From NCBI RefSeq assembly GCF_003945385.1, contig NZ_AP018920.1, forward strand, positions 5,952,001-6,016,000: a stretch of 64,000 nt of DNA. Reading direction: 5' to 3'. Both the position numbers and the translations under genes were made by a program. This document shows, one piece after another, positions 19,358 to 27,860 of this stretch. The notes under the pieces are model-generated. The model did no database searches and had not been told where the DNA came from. It was given only the letters and a program-made list of their open reading frames with translations. Source of the stretch: Pseudonocardia autotrophica (GTDB taxonomy: Bacteria; Actinomycetota; Actinomycetes; Mycobacteriales; Pseudonocardiaceae). Numbering within the stretch: position 1 is the stretch's first letter; each line of letters begins with the position of its first letter.

Positions 19358-22300
19358 CTACCAGGCCCCGGGGGTCCCGCCGGGCGGGGTACCGGTGGTG
19401 GCGGGCGTCGGGAGCCCACCGCCGCGCAGCACCCGGTGCAGGTCGTCGGGGCGCAGCGAGCGGGCGAACAGCCAGCCCTGGAAGGCGTTGACCCCGAGCC
19501 CGCGCAGCACGTGGAACTGCTCGGCGGTCTCGACGCCCTCGGCGACGGTCGCCCGCCCCATCGCCCTGGCCACCTCGACGACGGCCCTGGCCAGCGCGAA
19601 GTCCGCCGGATCGGTGCCGACCCCGGTGACGAACGCGCGATCGACCTTGACCGTCTGTGCGGGGAGCTCCTTGAGCCGGGCCAGCGAGGAGTAGCCGGTG
19701 CCGAAGTCGTCGACGGCGAAGCGGACGCCGCGGCGCACCAGCTCGCTCATCGCGTCCAGCGCCGGGCGCGGCAGCGCGACCAGGCTGGTCTCCACGAGCT
19801 CGAGCACCAGCTGGTCCCAGCCCAGTCCGGAACCCTCGACGACGGCGGTGACCTCGTCGAGGAAGGCGGGATCGGCGGGGAGCAGCCCGGCCAGGTTCAC
19901 CGCGACGGCGATCCGCTGACCGTGCCGCGGCCAGGTGGCGGCCTCGGCGGTGGCGGTGCGCAGCACCCACAGGTCGAGATCACGCTGCAGGCCGCTGCGC
20001 TGCGCGACCGGCAGGAACTCGCCAGGGGAGACCTCCCCGTGCACCGGGTGCGACCAGCGCAGCAGCGCCTCGGCGGACAGCACGGTGCCGTCCGGCGCGA
20101 CGACCGGCTGGTACTCCAGGCGCAGCGCGTCCGACTCGATGGCGGCGCGCAGCTCGGCCTCCAGCTCGAGCTGCCGGCAGGCCGGTCCGACGGTGCCGCG
20201 ATCGGCGATCCCGACGGTGCCGCGGCCACGCTGCTTGGCCTGCTGCACGGTGATCTCCGCGGAGCGCAGCAGGTCGTCACCGCGCGGCGGGTGCGGGCCC
20301 GCGGGCACCGCGTCCGGGGTGGCGACGCCGACCGATGCGGTCAGCGTGACCGGGCGACCGCCGACGGTGACGGTGCCCCGCAACAGCTCCGCGACGGTCG
20401 CGCCGAGCGCCTGCGGGCCGCCCACGGTGTCGACGTCGACGCAGACGACGGCGAACTCGTCCCCGGCCAGCCGGCCGGCGGTGCACAGCGACGGGAGGTC
20501 GCGCTGCAGCCGGCCGGCGAGCTCGACCAGCAGGGTGTCGCCGTCGGCGTGCCCGAGGCCGGTGTTGACCCGGGCGAAGTCGTCGACGTCGCCGACGACG
20601 ACCGCCACCCGGGGGGCGTCCGGGCCGGCGAGCGCCCGGTCGGCCAGCTCCAGCAGGCCCGCCCGGTTCGGCAGCCGGGTCAGCGGATCGACCGTGTGCG
20701 CCTCGCGCAGCACGTCCGCGGCCCGCCTGCGCTCGCCCACGTCGGTCACGACGAGCAGCCAGAACGGCCTGCCGTCGTCGGACGGGGCCGCGTTCACGAC
20801 GACCTCGCAGTCCACCCGGGTGCCGTCGGCGCGCAGCAGCGGCAGCGAGTCGATCCGGTAGGTCGACTCCTGGTCCGACGGCGCACGCAGCCAGTCCGGC
20901 AGGCCGTCGCGGTCGCCGGACTGCGGCTCCGCGGACAGGCTGCGGGCCGGGACGCCGCGCAGGGTCTCCAGATCGGCGTCGAGCAGCCGGCACAGCGCCG
21001 GGTTGGCGTCGACGATCCGGCCGCGGCCGTCGAGCATCGCGACACCGGTGGTGATGGTGGCGACCAGCTCGGCGAACCGCTGGCCGGAGCGCTGCGCGCG
21101 GGACTCGGCGCGGCGCCGGTCGGTGACGTCCTGCACGGTGCCGATCAGCCGCAGCGGCGCGCCACCGGGGGTGCGGTCGATCCGGGTCCGGCAGGACAGC
21201 ACCGAGCCGCCCTCGGGACGGATCTCCGAGGAGTGCGCGGGACGGCCGGGGCTCGACAGCTCGTCCGGGCCGCGGCGCAGCAGCCGGCAGACCCGCTCGA
21301 CCTGCTCGCCCTCGATCGGCCCGTCCACGCCGTCCGGGCGGACGCCCAGCGAGCGGTACAGCTCGACCAGGCCCTCGCTGCGGGTGAGCGTGCCCGCCTG
21401 CAGGTCGAAGGTCCAGGTGCCGGAGCGGGTGGCGCGCTCGAGGTCCAGCGCGGGTGCCTCGTCCGACGGGGCGGCCGTCGCGTCCGGGAACGCGGTGAGC
21501 AGCACGACGCTCCGGTTGCCGGGCTGCGGCCAGCGGACCACCTTCACCCGGGCCAGCCTGCGGTCGGCGCGGACCAGCCGGGCGTCGGAGTCGGGACCGA
21601 CGAGCAGCTGCGGCAGCTTCATCCCTGTCGGGTCGGCGGACCCGGCGAGCCTGCGCAGCGCGGCGTTGGTGTGCAGCACGATCCCGGAGGCGTCGCAGAG
21701 CAGCGCCGGCGACGGCGGGAGCTGCACCGCCGAGTGGTCGGCCGGATCGAGACCGGGCTCGGGCCGCGCGGTGGGTGCCGCCGGCTGCGGCCGGCGCGCC
21801 GCGGGTGTGGGACGCGGGGTCGGGCGGGGCCTGCCGAACGGCGGCTCACCGAATCCGGCCCCGTCCGGCCCGCCGGACGTGGTGTCCGGCGCGAGCCGCC
21901 CGCCGAGCGCTGCGGCAGTGGCGTCCGGGTCCGCCACGGCAGGCCGCTCGCCGAGCTGCCCGAGCTCGGGCCCGACACCGTCCGGGCCGTGTTCACGAGG
22001 TCCGGCGACGCCCCCGGCCGGGACCGCCACCGCGCCGGCGACGGCGAGATCGGCGCCGGCCGGGGCCTCGACGGCCGCGTGCGCCCCGGACGGGTGCTCC
22101 GCGTAGGGCTGCTCGCCGTAGGGCTGCTCACCGTACGGGCCGGGGTCCGCCGCGGCGCGGGGCCGGGAGGCCCGGGTGCCGCCCGGGCCGGCGAACGCCC
22201 GCGCGAGGTCACCGGCCAGCCCGGCGGGTCGGTCCGCGTCGCGGGACCCCCGCGACACCGGCTCGGCACCCGGTTCGCCTGCGGCACCCTGGGACGCACC

Positions 22301-22369
22301 ACCCGGACGATGTCCCGCCCGCGGTTCCACCTCGGCCACGCCGGCCTCCGTTCCGTTCGGCAGCTCCAC
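19358..22369 (-). CDS. PAS-GGDEF-EAL protein with long disordered N-terminus
   Basis: A 1003-aa cytoplasmic c-di-GMP protein. Residues 1-205 are Pro/Ala/Gly-rich and probably disordered, with short PYGEQPYGEQPYAE-like repeats. Then a PAS-like region (about 210-330), a second PAS with PAC (about 400-550), a GGDEF domain whose motif is AGDEF (about 636) and an EAL domain with EAL (about 768), the metal site DDFGTGYSS and the catalytic AEGVE. The Ala for the first Gly occurs in some active cyclases, so both activities remain possible. GTG start at 22369 is uncertain; the disordered N-terminus gives little guidance. No membrane helices. Confidence 0.88.
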   Translation of the reverse strand: MELPNGTEAGVAEVEPRAGHRPGGASQGAAGEPGAEPVSRGSRDADRPAGLAGDLARAFAGPGGTRASRPRAAADPGPYGEQPYGEQPYAEHPSGAHAAVEAPAGADLAVAGAVAVPAGGVAGPREHGPDGVGPELGQLGERPAVADPDATAAALGGRLAPDTTSGGPDGAGFGEPPFGRPRPTPRPTPAARRPQPAAPTARPEPGLDPADHSAVQLPPSPALLCDASGIVLHTNAALRRLAGSADPTGMKLPQLLVGPDSDARLVRADRRLARVKVVRWPQPGNRSVVLLTAFPDATAAPSDEAPALDLERATRSGTWTFDLQAGTLTRSEGLVELYRSLGVRPDGVDGPIEGEQVERVCRLLRRGPDELSSPGRPAHSSEIRPEGGSVLSCRTRIDRTPGGAPLRLIGTVQDVTDRRRAESRAQRSGQRFAELVATITTGVAMLDGRGRIVDANPALCRLLDADLETLRGVPARSLSAEPQSGDRDGLPDWLRAPSDQESTYRIDSLPLLRADGTRVDCEVVVNAAPSDDGRPFWLLVVTDVGERRRAADVLREAHTVDPLTRLPNRAGLLELADRALAGPDAPRVAVVVGDVDDFARVNTGLGHADGDTLLVELAGRLQRDLPSLCTAGRLAGDEFAVVCVDVDTVGGPQALGATVAELLRGTVTVGGRPVTLTASVGVATPDAVPAGPHPPRGDDLLRSAEITVQQAKQRGRGTVGIADRGTVGPACRQLELEAELRAAIESDALRLEYQPVVAPDGTVLSAEALLRWSHPVHGEVSPGEFLPVAQRSGLQRDLDLWVLRTATAEAATWPRHGQRIAVAVNLAGLLPADPAFLDEVTAVVEGSGLGWDQLVLELVETSLVALPRPALDAMSELVRRGVRFAVDDFGTGYSSLARLKELPAQTVKVDRAFVTGVGTDPADFALARAVVEVARAMGRATVAEGVETAEQFHVLRGLGVNAFQGWLFARSLRPDDLHRVLRGGGLPTPATTGTPPGGTPGAW

Positions 22370-22642
22370 CGACTCAACGAGACACCGGGCCGGGGGATCC
22401 GGCCCGGTAGTCCGATCGAGCGACTCGGCACAGCGGGTAATTGCGCCGATCAGCCTAGCCGGTACGGCTCATTGCCCTTTCACCGTTGGCGACTAGGTAT
22501 CCCTTGACGGCGAAGGGGTCTATTCGCTCGGCGAACGGTGGCAGGAAAGTTGACCTACAGTGAACAACCGCTCACAGCGGGGCGTGCCGCTCGGCGCAGC
22601 GACCGTATGAGCACGCTGTGTGATCTCGGTTGCACCGCGTCA

Positions 22643-23818
22643 TCAGCATCCGGCACCCGCTGCGGCCGCCCGGGCCACGGCGGCAGCGACCGCGGGCGCC
22701 ACCCGCGGGTCGAACGGTCCGGGGACGATGTTGGTCGGGGACAGCTCACCGGCGACCACATCGGCGATGGCGGTGGCCGCGGCCACCTTCATGTCGTCGG
22801 TGATCCGCCGGGCGTTCGCGTCCAGCGCCCCCCGGAAGATCCCCGGGAACGCCAGCACGTTGTTGATCTGGTTCGGGAAGTCGCTGCGCCCGGTCGCGAC
22901 GATCGCCGCGTGCCGCGCGGCGACCTCCGGATGCACCTCGGGATCCGGGTTGGACAGCGCGAACACCATGCCGTCGGGGGCCATCGTGGTCAGCAGCTCC
23001 TCCGGCAGGGTCGCGCTGGACAGGCCCACGAACACGTCCGCACCGGCCAGCGCCTCGGCGATGCCGCCGGTCACCCCGCGCGGGTTCGTCACCGCGGCCA
23101 GCTCCGCCTTCATCCCGCCCCGGCCGGCGTCCACGACACCCCGGGAGTCGAGCAGCACCACGTCCGACGCCCCGGCCGCGAGCAGGATCCGGGCGCACGC
23201 GATCCCGGCAGCGCCCGCCCCGGAGATCACGATCCGCAGGTCACGCAGGGCGCGGTCCTGCACCCGGCAGGCACCGTTCAGCGCCGCCAGCAGGACGACG
23301 GCCGTGCCGTGCTGGTCGTCGTGCATCACCGGGCAGTCGAGGGCCTCGATCAGCCGGCGTTCGAGCTCGAAGCAGCGCGGTGCGGCGACGTCCTCCAGGT
23401 TGACGGCACCGAAGGTGGGGCGCAGCCGGACCAGGGTCTCGACGATCTCGTCGACGTCGGTCGTGTCGAGCACCAGCGGGATCGAGTCCAGCCCGGCGAA
23501 CGACTTGAACAGCGCCGACTTGCCCTCCATCACCGGCAGCGACGCGCGCGGGCCGATGTCACCGAGGCCCAGCACCGCGGTGCCGTCGCTGACCACGGCG
23601 ACCAGCCGGTGCGCCCAGGTGTAGCGGGCCGCGAGGGCGGCGTCGTCGGCGATCGCACGGCACACGTCCGCGACCCCGGGCGTGTAGGCGATCGACAGGT
23701 CACGGGCATCGGCCAGGGGCGTGGTCAGACCGGTCGCCAGCTTGCCGCCCTCGTGCGCGCCGAACACCTCGTCCCGCGCGGGCGATGTGGTTCCGGGCCG
23801 ATCCTGGGCGAGCGTCAT
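22643..23818 (-). CDS. NAD(P)-dependent malic enzyme (malate dehydrogenase, oxaloacetate-decarboxylating)
   Basis: A 391-aa short bacterial-type malic enzyme that turns malate into pyruvate and CO2 with NAD(P)+ reduction. Seen: SIAYTPGVADVCRAI with the catalytic Tyr, a VVSDGTAVLGLGDIGP metal/substrate block, the catalytic Lys block VMEGKSALFK, the HDDQHGTAVV motif, and the Rossmann glycines ISGAGAAGIA. Start chosen as ATG 23818 (MTLAQDRPG) because GGAG lies 6 nt before it; an ATG 12 nt upstream is in frame. No phosphotransacetylase domain is fused. Confidence 0.95.
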   Translation of the reverse strand: MTLAQDRPGTTSPARDEVFGAHEGGKLATGLTTPLADARDLSIAYTPGVADVCRAIADDAALAARYTWAHRLVAVVSDGTAVLGLGDIGPRASLPVMEGKSALFKSFAGLDSIPLVLDTTDVDEIVETLVRLRPTFGAVNLEDVAAPRCFELERRLIEALDCPVMHDDQHGTAVVLLAALNGACRVQDRALRDLRIVISGAGAAGIACARILLAAGASDVVLLDSRGVVDAGRGGMKAELAAVTNPRGVTGGIAEALAGADVFVGLSSATLPEELLTTMAPDGMVFALSNPDPEVHPEVAARHAAIVATGRSDFPNQINNVLAFPGIFRGALDANARRITDDMKVAAATAIADVVAGELSPTNIVPGPFDPRVAPAVAAAVARAAAAGAGC

Positions 23819-24069
23819 CGAAGACTCCATACGGTGAGGTACCTGAGCGGCGCCGAACGGGCGGCGCCTGCCGTTGCACCGGAGGCCGCGGGGTCGTCGA
23901 CCGGATCTCGGTGCCGGACGGCCATCCCGGCGGCCGGTGCCGGATGCGGCACCGCGCCGGGACTCGGCTGTCGGGTCTGTCGCGGAGTCTAACCGGGACA
24001 CCGGCGGGTTCCGGCCTCCCGCGCCGCCGGAGTGGGCACGGGCACAGGACGCGCGTACGGCTCGCCGGC

Positions 24070-25065
24070 TCAGCCCAACGGCACCGGGGTGACCTCCGGC
24101 AGCGGCCGCTCCCCGACGGCGGGCAGCTCGGTCAGCGGCATCCCGCGCGGGGTGAACCCGGAGTTGCCCGGAACCAGGTCGACCGACCCCACCGGACCGA
24201 ACGCGGCGGCGTACCCCAGCGCCTGCGCGATGTCGGTGACCCCGTTCGTGGCGGTCGGCAGCATCAGGCTCGACAGCACCCCGAACGCACGCCCCTGCGC
24301 GTCGACGTAGCCGGAACCGGAGTCACCGGGAACGCCCGGCGGCAGCGTCCCGACGACGTGCGTCCGCGGCCCCTCCGGCCTGCCGAAGGACACGCCCTGC
24401 TTGAACGGCGTCGGCGCGAGCTGGTTCGGCTGATAGCTGTAGACGCGGTCACCGCTCGCGGTGCCGCCCGCGTTCAGCCCGACCGGGCCGCCGAATCCGG
24501 GCACGGTCGGGTCGGCGACCGCTGCGGCGCTCGGCCCGAGCTCGATCAATGCGAAGTCGTTGTAGAGGCAGAGCTGCGGGTCGCTCTCACCGCGCTCCTG
24601 CATCACCACCCAGGAGTTGTAGGCGACCCGGCCGGCATGCACGGTGCCGTCCCGGCCCACGATCCCGACCTCGGTGCCGTGCGGCTGGACCGGCTCCACA
24701 CAGCCGTCGATCGAGGACCGCGCGCTCTCCGCCGCCATGCAGTGCGCGGCCGTCCCGAGATAGAGCTTCCCGGCGGGGATGCTCCGGTGCACCGGCCCGT
24801 CGTCGTCCCGGTGTCCGTCGGCCGCCCCGGCCGCGGTGTAGAGGAAGTTCGCGGTGCACAGCTCCGCTCCCCCGGCGACCGGGGTGGCGATCTGCACGCC
24901 GGGACCGACCCCGGCGGCGGCCTGCTCCGGCGCCGCGGCTGCAGGAACCGCCGAACCCAGTGCGGCAGCAGGAACCGCCGAACCCAGTGCGGCGGCGAGT
25001 GCCAGACCGGCCGCGGTGCCGAGCCCGGCGATCCGCCGTGCGAGCCGGCGGGGGTGCTGCGACAT
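24070..25065 (-). CDS. Secreted trypsin-like (S1) serine protease
   Basis: A 331-aa exported protein. Signal peptide: basic MSQHPRRLARRI followed by a hydrophobic Ala/Leu core, then an ALGSAVPAA segment present twice. Catalytic triad by motif: His in GTAAHCMA, Asp in YNDFALIELG, Ser in PGDSGSGY. Two Cys pairs are likely disulphides. It resembles actinobacterial S1 proteases without a propeptide of the alpha-lytic kind. ATG at 25065 is preceded by gaggagtgac, a good ribosome binding site. Divergent from the histidine phosphatase gene. Confidence 0.9.
   Translation of the reverse strand: MSQHPRRLARRIAGLGTAAGLALAAALGSAVPAAALGSAVPAAAAPEQAAAGVGPGVQIATPVAGGAELCTANFLYTAAGAADGHRDDDGPVHRSIPAGKLYLGTAAHCMAAESARSSIDGCVEPVQPHGTEVGIVGRDGTVHAGRVAYNSWVVMQERGESDPQLCLYNDFALIELGPSAAAVADPTVPGFGGPVGLNAGGTASGDRVYSYQPNQLAPTPFKQGVSFGRPEGPRTHVVGTLPPGVPGDSGSGYVDAQGRAFGVLSSLMLPTATNGVTDIAQALGYAAAFGPVGSVDLVPGNSGFTPRGMPLTELPAVGERPLPEVTPVPLG
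24941..24994 (-). repeat. 27-bp tandem duplication inside the protease signal peptide
   Basis: Units at 24941-24967 and 24968-24994 differ at one base. They encode the nine residues ALGSAVPAA twice, lengthening the region between the hydrophobic core and the mature protease without breaking the frame. The near identity points to a recent slippage event. Confidence 0.9.
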
Positions 25066-25074
25066 GTCACTCCT

Positions 25075-25101
25075 CGGGAACGGGCGGGAACGGGGCGGGA
25101 A
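25075..25101. repeat. Three CGGGAA direct repeats upstream of the protease gene
   Basis: cgggaa occurs at 25075, 25085 and 25096, spaced 10 and 11 bp, in the gap between the divergent protease and phosphatase genes and just upstream of the protease ribosome binding site. The helical-turn spacing could suit a protein array, but the sequence is simple and could be chance. Confidence 0.4.
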
Positions 25102-25246
25102 CGGCCCCATCTCACCCGACGGAGCGGCCGCGACGCGGCTGCGCCACGGCCGACGACCCGGACGAGTGGCACGGCGACCCGTCCGGGCGACCCGCGGGGC
25201 CGCGCACGAACCCTCCGGCACCTGGCGGGCGGTAGCGTCGGCGATC

Positions 25247-25861
25247 GTGAGCGACGACGACCCGAACGGCAGGATCCTGCTGCTCCGCCACGGCGAGACC
25301 GAGTGGTCACGGACCGGGCGGCACACCGGACGCACCGACATCGGGCTCACCGACGACGGGCGGGCCGCCGCCGGCGCGGTGCGCGACGCCCTGGAGCTGG
25401 TCCGGCACGCGGCACCGCCGGCCCGCGTCCTCTGTTCCCCGCGCACGCGCGCGCGAGACACCGCCGCGCTCGCCGGGCTCACGGTGGACGCGATCGACGA
25501 CCGGCTCGCCGAATGGGACTACGGCGACGCCGAGGGCCGCACCACGCCGCAGATCCGCGAGACGCTGCCCGGCTGGACCATCTGGAACGGCCCGTGGCCG
25601 GGCGGCGAGACACCGGACGACGTGTGTGTCCGGGCCGACGCCGTGCTCGCCGAGTCGCGTGCCCTGCTCGGCGACGGCGACGTGATCCTGGTCGGGCACG
25701 GCCACTTCTCCCGGGTGCTGACCGCGCGCTGGATCGGGCTGCCCGCCACCGGTGGGGTGCACGTCGCGATGGATCCGGCCGGGGTGACGGTCCTCGGGTT
25801 CGAGCGCGGGGTCCCGCGCCTCGACCACGTCAACCAGCGCCCGACCCGGAGCGAGCGGTGA
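25247..25861 (+). CDS. Histidine phosphatase (phosphoglycerate-mutase-like) family protein
   Basis: A 204-aa phosphatase of the RHG superfamily: LLLRHGETEWS carries the catalytic His, the acid is in LAEWDYGDAEG, and the second His is in VGHGHFSRVL. It resembles broad phosphatases such as acid phosphatase/Rv2419c types; the substrate is unknown. GTG start at 25247 with TAGCGT (25233-25238) 8 nt upstream and no ribosome binding site, hence probably leaderless. Its stop overlaps the next gene (GTGA). Confidence 0.9.
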   Translation: MSDDDPNGRILLLRHGETEWSRTGRHTGRTDIGLTDDGRAAAGAVRDALELVRHAAPPARVLCSPRTRARDTAALAGLTVDAIDDRLAEWDYGDAEGRTTPQIRETLPGWTIWNGPWPGGETPDDVCVRADAVLAESRALLGDGDVILVGHGHFSRVLTARWIGLPATGGVHVAMDPAGVTVLGFERGVPRLDHVNQRPTRSER

Positions 25862-26343
25862 GCGGCGTCCGCCCCGCCGGCCCCGGTGATGTCCCGGCCG
25901 TCGTGCGGCTGGTGCACGAGCTCGCCGAGTACGAGAAGGCCGCCGACGAGTGCCTGCTCACGGGCGACCAGCTGCACACCGCGCTGTTCGGCCGGGACCC
26001 GTCGGCCACCGCACTGGTCGCAACCACCGGCGACGGCACGGTGGTGGGCACCGCGATCTGGTTCCGCACCTTCTCCACCTGGGAGGGGGTCGCCGGGATG
26101 CACCTGGAGGACCTCTACGTCTCCCCCGCGCACCGCGGTGACGGGCACGGCCTGCGACTGCTCGCAGCGCTGGCCGCCGAGTGCACGCGGCGCGGCTGGG
26201 CCCGGCTGGAGTGGAACGTGCTCGACTGGAACGCCCCGGCGATCGGCTTCTACCGCTCCATCGGCGCCGGGCCGAACGAGGGCTGGACCACCTACCGGCT
26301 CACCGACGGCCCGCTCGCGGCGCTCGCCCAGCGGTCCGGCTAG
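25858..26343 (+). CDS. GNAT-family N-acetyltransferase
   Basis: A 161-aa acetyltransferase like diamine/spermidine acetyltransferases (SSAT): VVRLVHELAEYEK at the N-terminus, the acetyl-CoA loop AHRGDGHGLRLL and a WNAPAIGFYRSIGA C-terminal motif. The usual Q/RxxGxG/A loop reads HRGDGHG. Translationally coupled to the phosphatase gene by a 4-bp overlap. It ends on a CTAG that also contains the stop of the convergent membrane-protein gene. Confidence 0.9.
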   Translation: MSGVRPAGPGDVPAVVRLVHELAEYEKAADECLLTGDQLHTALFGRDPSATALVATTGDGTVVGTAIWFRTFSTWEGVAGMHLEDLYVSPAHRGDGHGLRLLAALAAECTRRGWARLEWNVLDWNAPAIGFYRSIGAGPNEGWTTYRLTDGPLAALAQRSG

Positions 26344-26768
26344 CTCCCGGGCTCGTCCTCGCCCAGCGCCCAGCGCCGGGACTGCTCGCTGATCAGCATC
26401 ATGAAGGTGAACAGCACGAGGAGCCCGCAGACGATGCCCCAGAGCAGCTGCCGGGACGGCCCGAGCAGGCTGTACACGACCGGGAGCAGCAGCAGCTGCA
26501 CCACGATCGCCGGGGTGCGGCAACCGTGCAGCCCACGGATCAGGCCGTACCCGATGCCGACGACGGCGCCGCCCATCAGCAGGAAGATCCCGGACTCGGC
26601 GAGGCCGTAGTACAGCCGGGGGCCGCCGGCCTCGACGGCCCGCACCCCCAGCACGACGGCGACGACCACGCCGACGATCCCCTGCAGGGCGACAAGCAGG
26701 CCGGACACCTTCACGTTCTCCGGAACGCGCGGCGCGGCGGGGACGTCGTTGCGCTGCTCCTCGGCCAC
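26340..26768 (-). CDS. Small four-helix membrane protein, function unknown
   Basis: A 142-aa protein: a charged N-terminus (VAEEQRNDVPAAPRVPENV), then four hydrophobic helices separated by short loops (LLVALQGIVGVVVAVVLG, then IFLLMGGAVVGIGYGLIRG, then AIVVQLLLLPVVYSL, then LLWGIVCGLLVLFTFMML) and an acidic tail. Resembles small integral membrane proteins common in actinobacteria, with no assigned role. GTG start at 26768 with TATCCT 6 nt upstream: probably leaderless. Divergent from the lipid kinase, with a repeat array between the two promoters. Confidence 0.75.
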   Translation of the reverse strand: MAEEQRNDVPAAPRVPENVKVSGLLVALQGIVGVVVAVVLGVRAVEAGGPRLYYGLAESGIFLLMGGAVVGIGYGLIRGLHGCRTPAIVVQLLLLPVVYSLLGPSRQLLWGIVCGLLVLFTFMMLISEQSRRWALGEDEPGS

Positions 26769-26774
26769 AGCCCG

Positions 26775-26780
26775 AGGATA
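26775..26780 (-). promoter_or_regulatory. -10 hexamer TATCCT of the small membrane protein gene
   Basis: TATCCT ends 6 nt before the GTG at 26768. No ribosome binding site is present. A TTGACA only 5 bp upstream is too close to be its -35. Confidence 0.55.
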
Positions 26781-26789
26781 AGCAGTGTC

Positions 26790-26888
26790 AACCGCCCGGC
26801 CCCGCCGGGGAGCCAACCGCCCCGGCACCGCCGGGGAGCCAACCGCCCGGCACCGCCGGGAACCGACCGCCCGGCCCCGCCGGGGAGC
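26790..26888. repeat. Tandem GC-rich repeat, four units, between two divergent promoters
   Basis: Four units with the core aaccgcccggcaccgccggg at 26790-26814, 26815-26840, 26841-26860 and 26861-26888; lengths 25, 26, 20 and 28 bp. Units 1, 2 and 4 carry a gagc tail that unit 3 lacks. The array fills nearly the whole gap between the two predicted -10 boxes. Confidence 0.85.
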
Positions 26889-26897
26889 ACCGGTCGT

Positions 26898-26903
26898 TAC
26901 AGT
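26898..26903 (+). promoter_or_regulatory. -10 hexamer TACAGT of the lipid kinase gene
   Basis: TACAGT lies 6 nt before the GTG at 26910 and no ribosome binding site intervenes, so the transcript is probably leaderless. Confidence 0.55.
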
Positions 26904-26909
26904 CGGCCC

Positions 26910-27860
26910 GTGCGCGCGCTGCTCGTGGTCAACCCGCAGGCCACGTCGACGACGGCAGCCGGGCGGGACGTACTGACCAAGGCGCTCGCCAGCGAGCTGA
27001 AGCTGGACGTGCTGCAGACCCGCTACCGGGGGCACGCCGCGGAGGCCACCGCGTCGGCCGTCGCCGACGGGGTCGAGCTGGTGGTGGCGCTCGGCGGCGA
27101 CGGCACGGTCAACGAGGTCGTCAACGGGCTGCTGGCCGCACAGACCGGCACCGGGAGCGGACCGCCCCGCCCCGACCCGGACGCCACCGCGATGCTGGCC
27201 GTGGTGCCCGGCGGCTCGGCGAACGTCTTCGCCCGTGCGCTGGAGATGCCGCGCGACCCGGTCGAGGCGACCGGCCACGTGCTGAGCGCGCTCGCCGCAC
27301 GGCGCCGCAGGCTGGTGGGCCTGGGCCACGCCGACGACCGGTGGTTCACCTTCAACGCCGGCATGGGCTGGGACGCCGAGGTCGTCGCCGCCGTGGAGCG
27401 GGCCAGGGCCCAGGGCCACGAGGCCAGCCCCGGCCGGTATGCGCTCACCGCGATCCGCCAGTACCTGGCGCAGCTGCACCGACCACCGTCGATGACGGTG
27501 CAGATCCCGGGGGCGGCACCGCTGGGCGGCGTGCGGCTGGCGTTCGTCTCGAACACCGACCCGTGGACCTACCTCTCCGGCCGCGCGGTCCGGACGAACC
27601 CGCGCTCGTCGTTCGGCAGCGGACTCGGGCTGTTCGCGCTGACCGGCCTGAGCCCCAGGACGATCGCGGCCACGCTGCGTCAGATGCTGGCTGCCGACGG
27701 TGACCCGCACGGCAAGCACGTCGTGCGGCACGACGCGGTCCCCCAGGTCAGGATCACCTCCGATCGCCCCCTCGCGTTGCAGCTGGACGGCGACCACCTG
27801 GGCGAGCGGACCGACGTGGAATTCCTGAGCGTGCCGGGAGCGTTACGCGTCGTCGTATGA
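26910..27860 (+). CDS. Diacylglycerol/sphingosine-kinase family lipid kinase
   Basis: A 316-aa kinase of the DAGK_cat family. The nucleotide-binding loop is LGGDGTVNEVVNG and the second glycine-rich motif is VPGGSANVFAR. The C-terminal beta-sandwich ends with LQLDGDHLGERTDVEF, the usual family ending. Likely phosphorylates diacylglycerol or a related lipid at the membrane; it has no signal peptide, as is normal. GTG start at 26910 from the -10 position and the family start (RALLVVNPQATS). Confidence 0.92.
   Translation: MRALLVVNPQATSTTAAGRDVLTKALASELKLDVLQTRYRGHAAEATASAVADGVELVVALGGDGTVNEVVNGLLAAQTGTGSGPPRPDPDATAMLAVVPGGSANVFARALEMPRDPVEATGHVLSALAARRRRLVGLGHADDRWFTFNAGMGWDAEVVAAVERARAQGHEASPGRYALTAIRQYLAQLHRPPSMTVQIPGAAPLGGVRLAFVSNTDPWTYLSGRAVRTNPRSSFGSGLGLFALTGLSPRTIAATLRQMLAADGDPHGKHVVRHDAVPQVRITSDRPLALQLDGDHLGERTDVEFLSVPGALRVVV

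Noticed and set aside
19436..22507. Very long open frames opposite real genes (also 3130-5169, 7335-11165 and others)
   Set aside because: Stop codons are rare in all frames at this GC content. The frames show no conserved motif and overlap genes with clear family signatures.
26786..26791. TTGACA on the minus strand as -35 of the small membrane protein gene
   Set aside because: It is only 5 bp from the -10 hexamer; a working pair needs about 17 bp.
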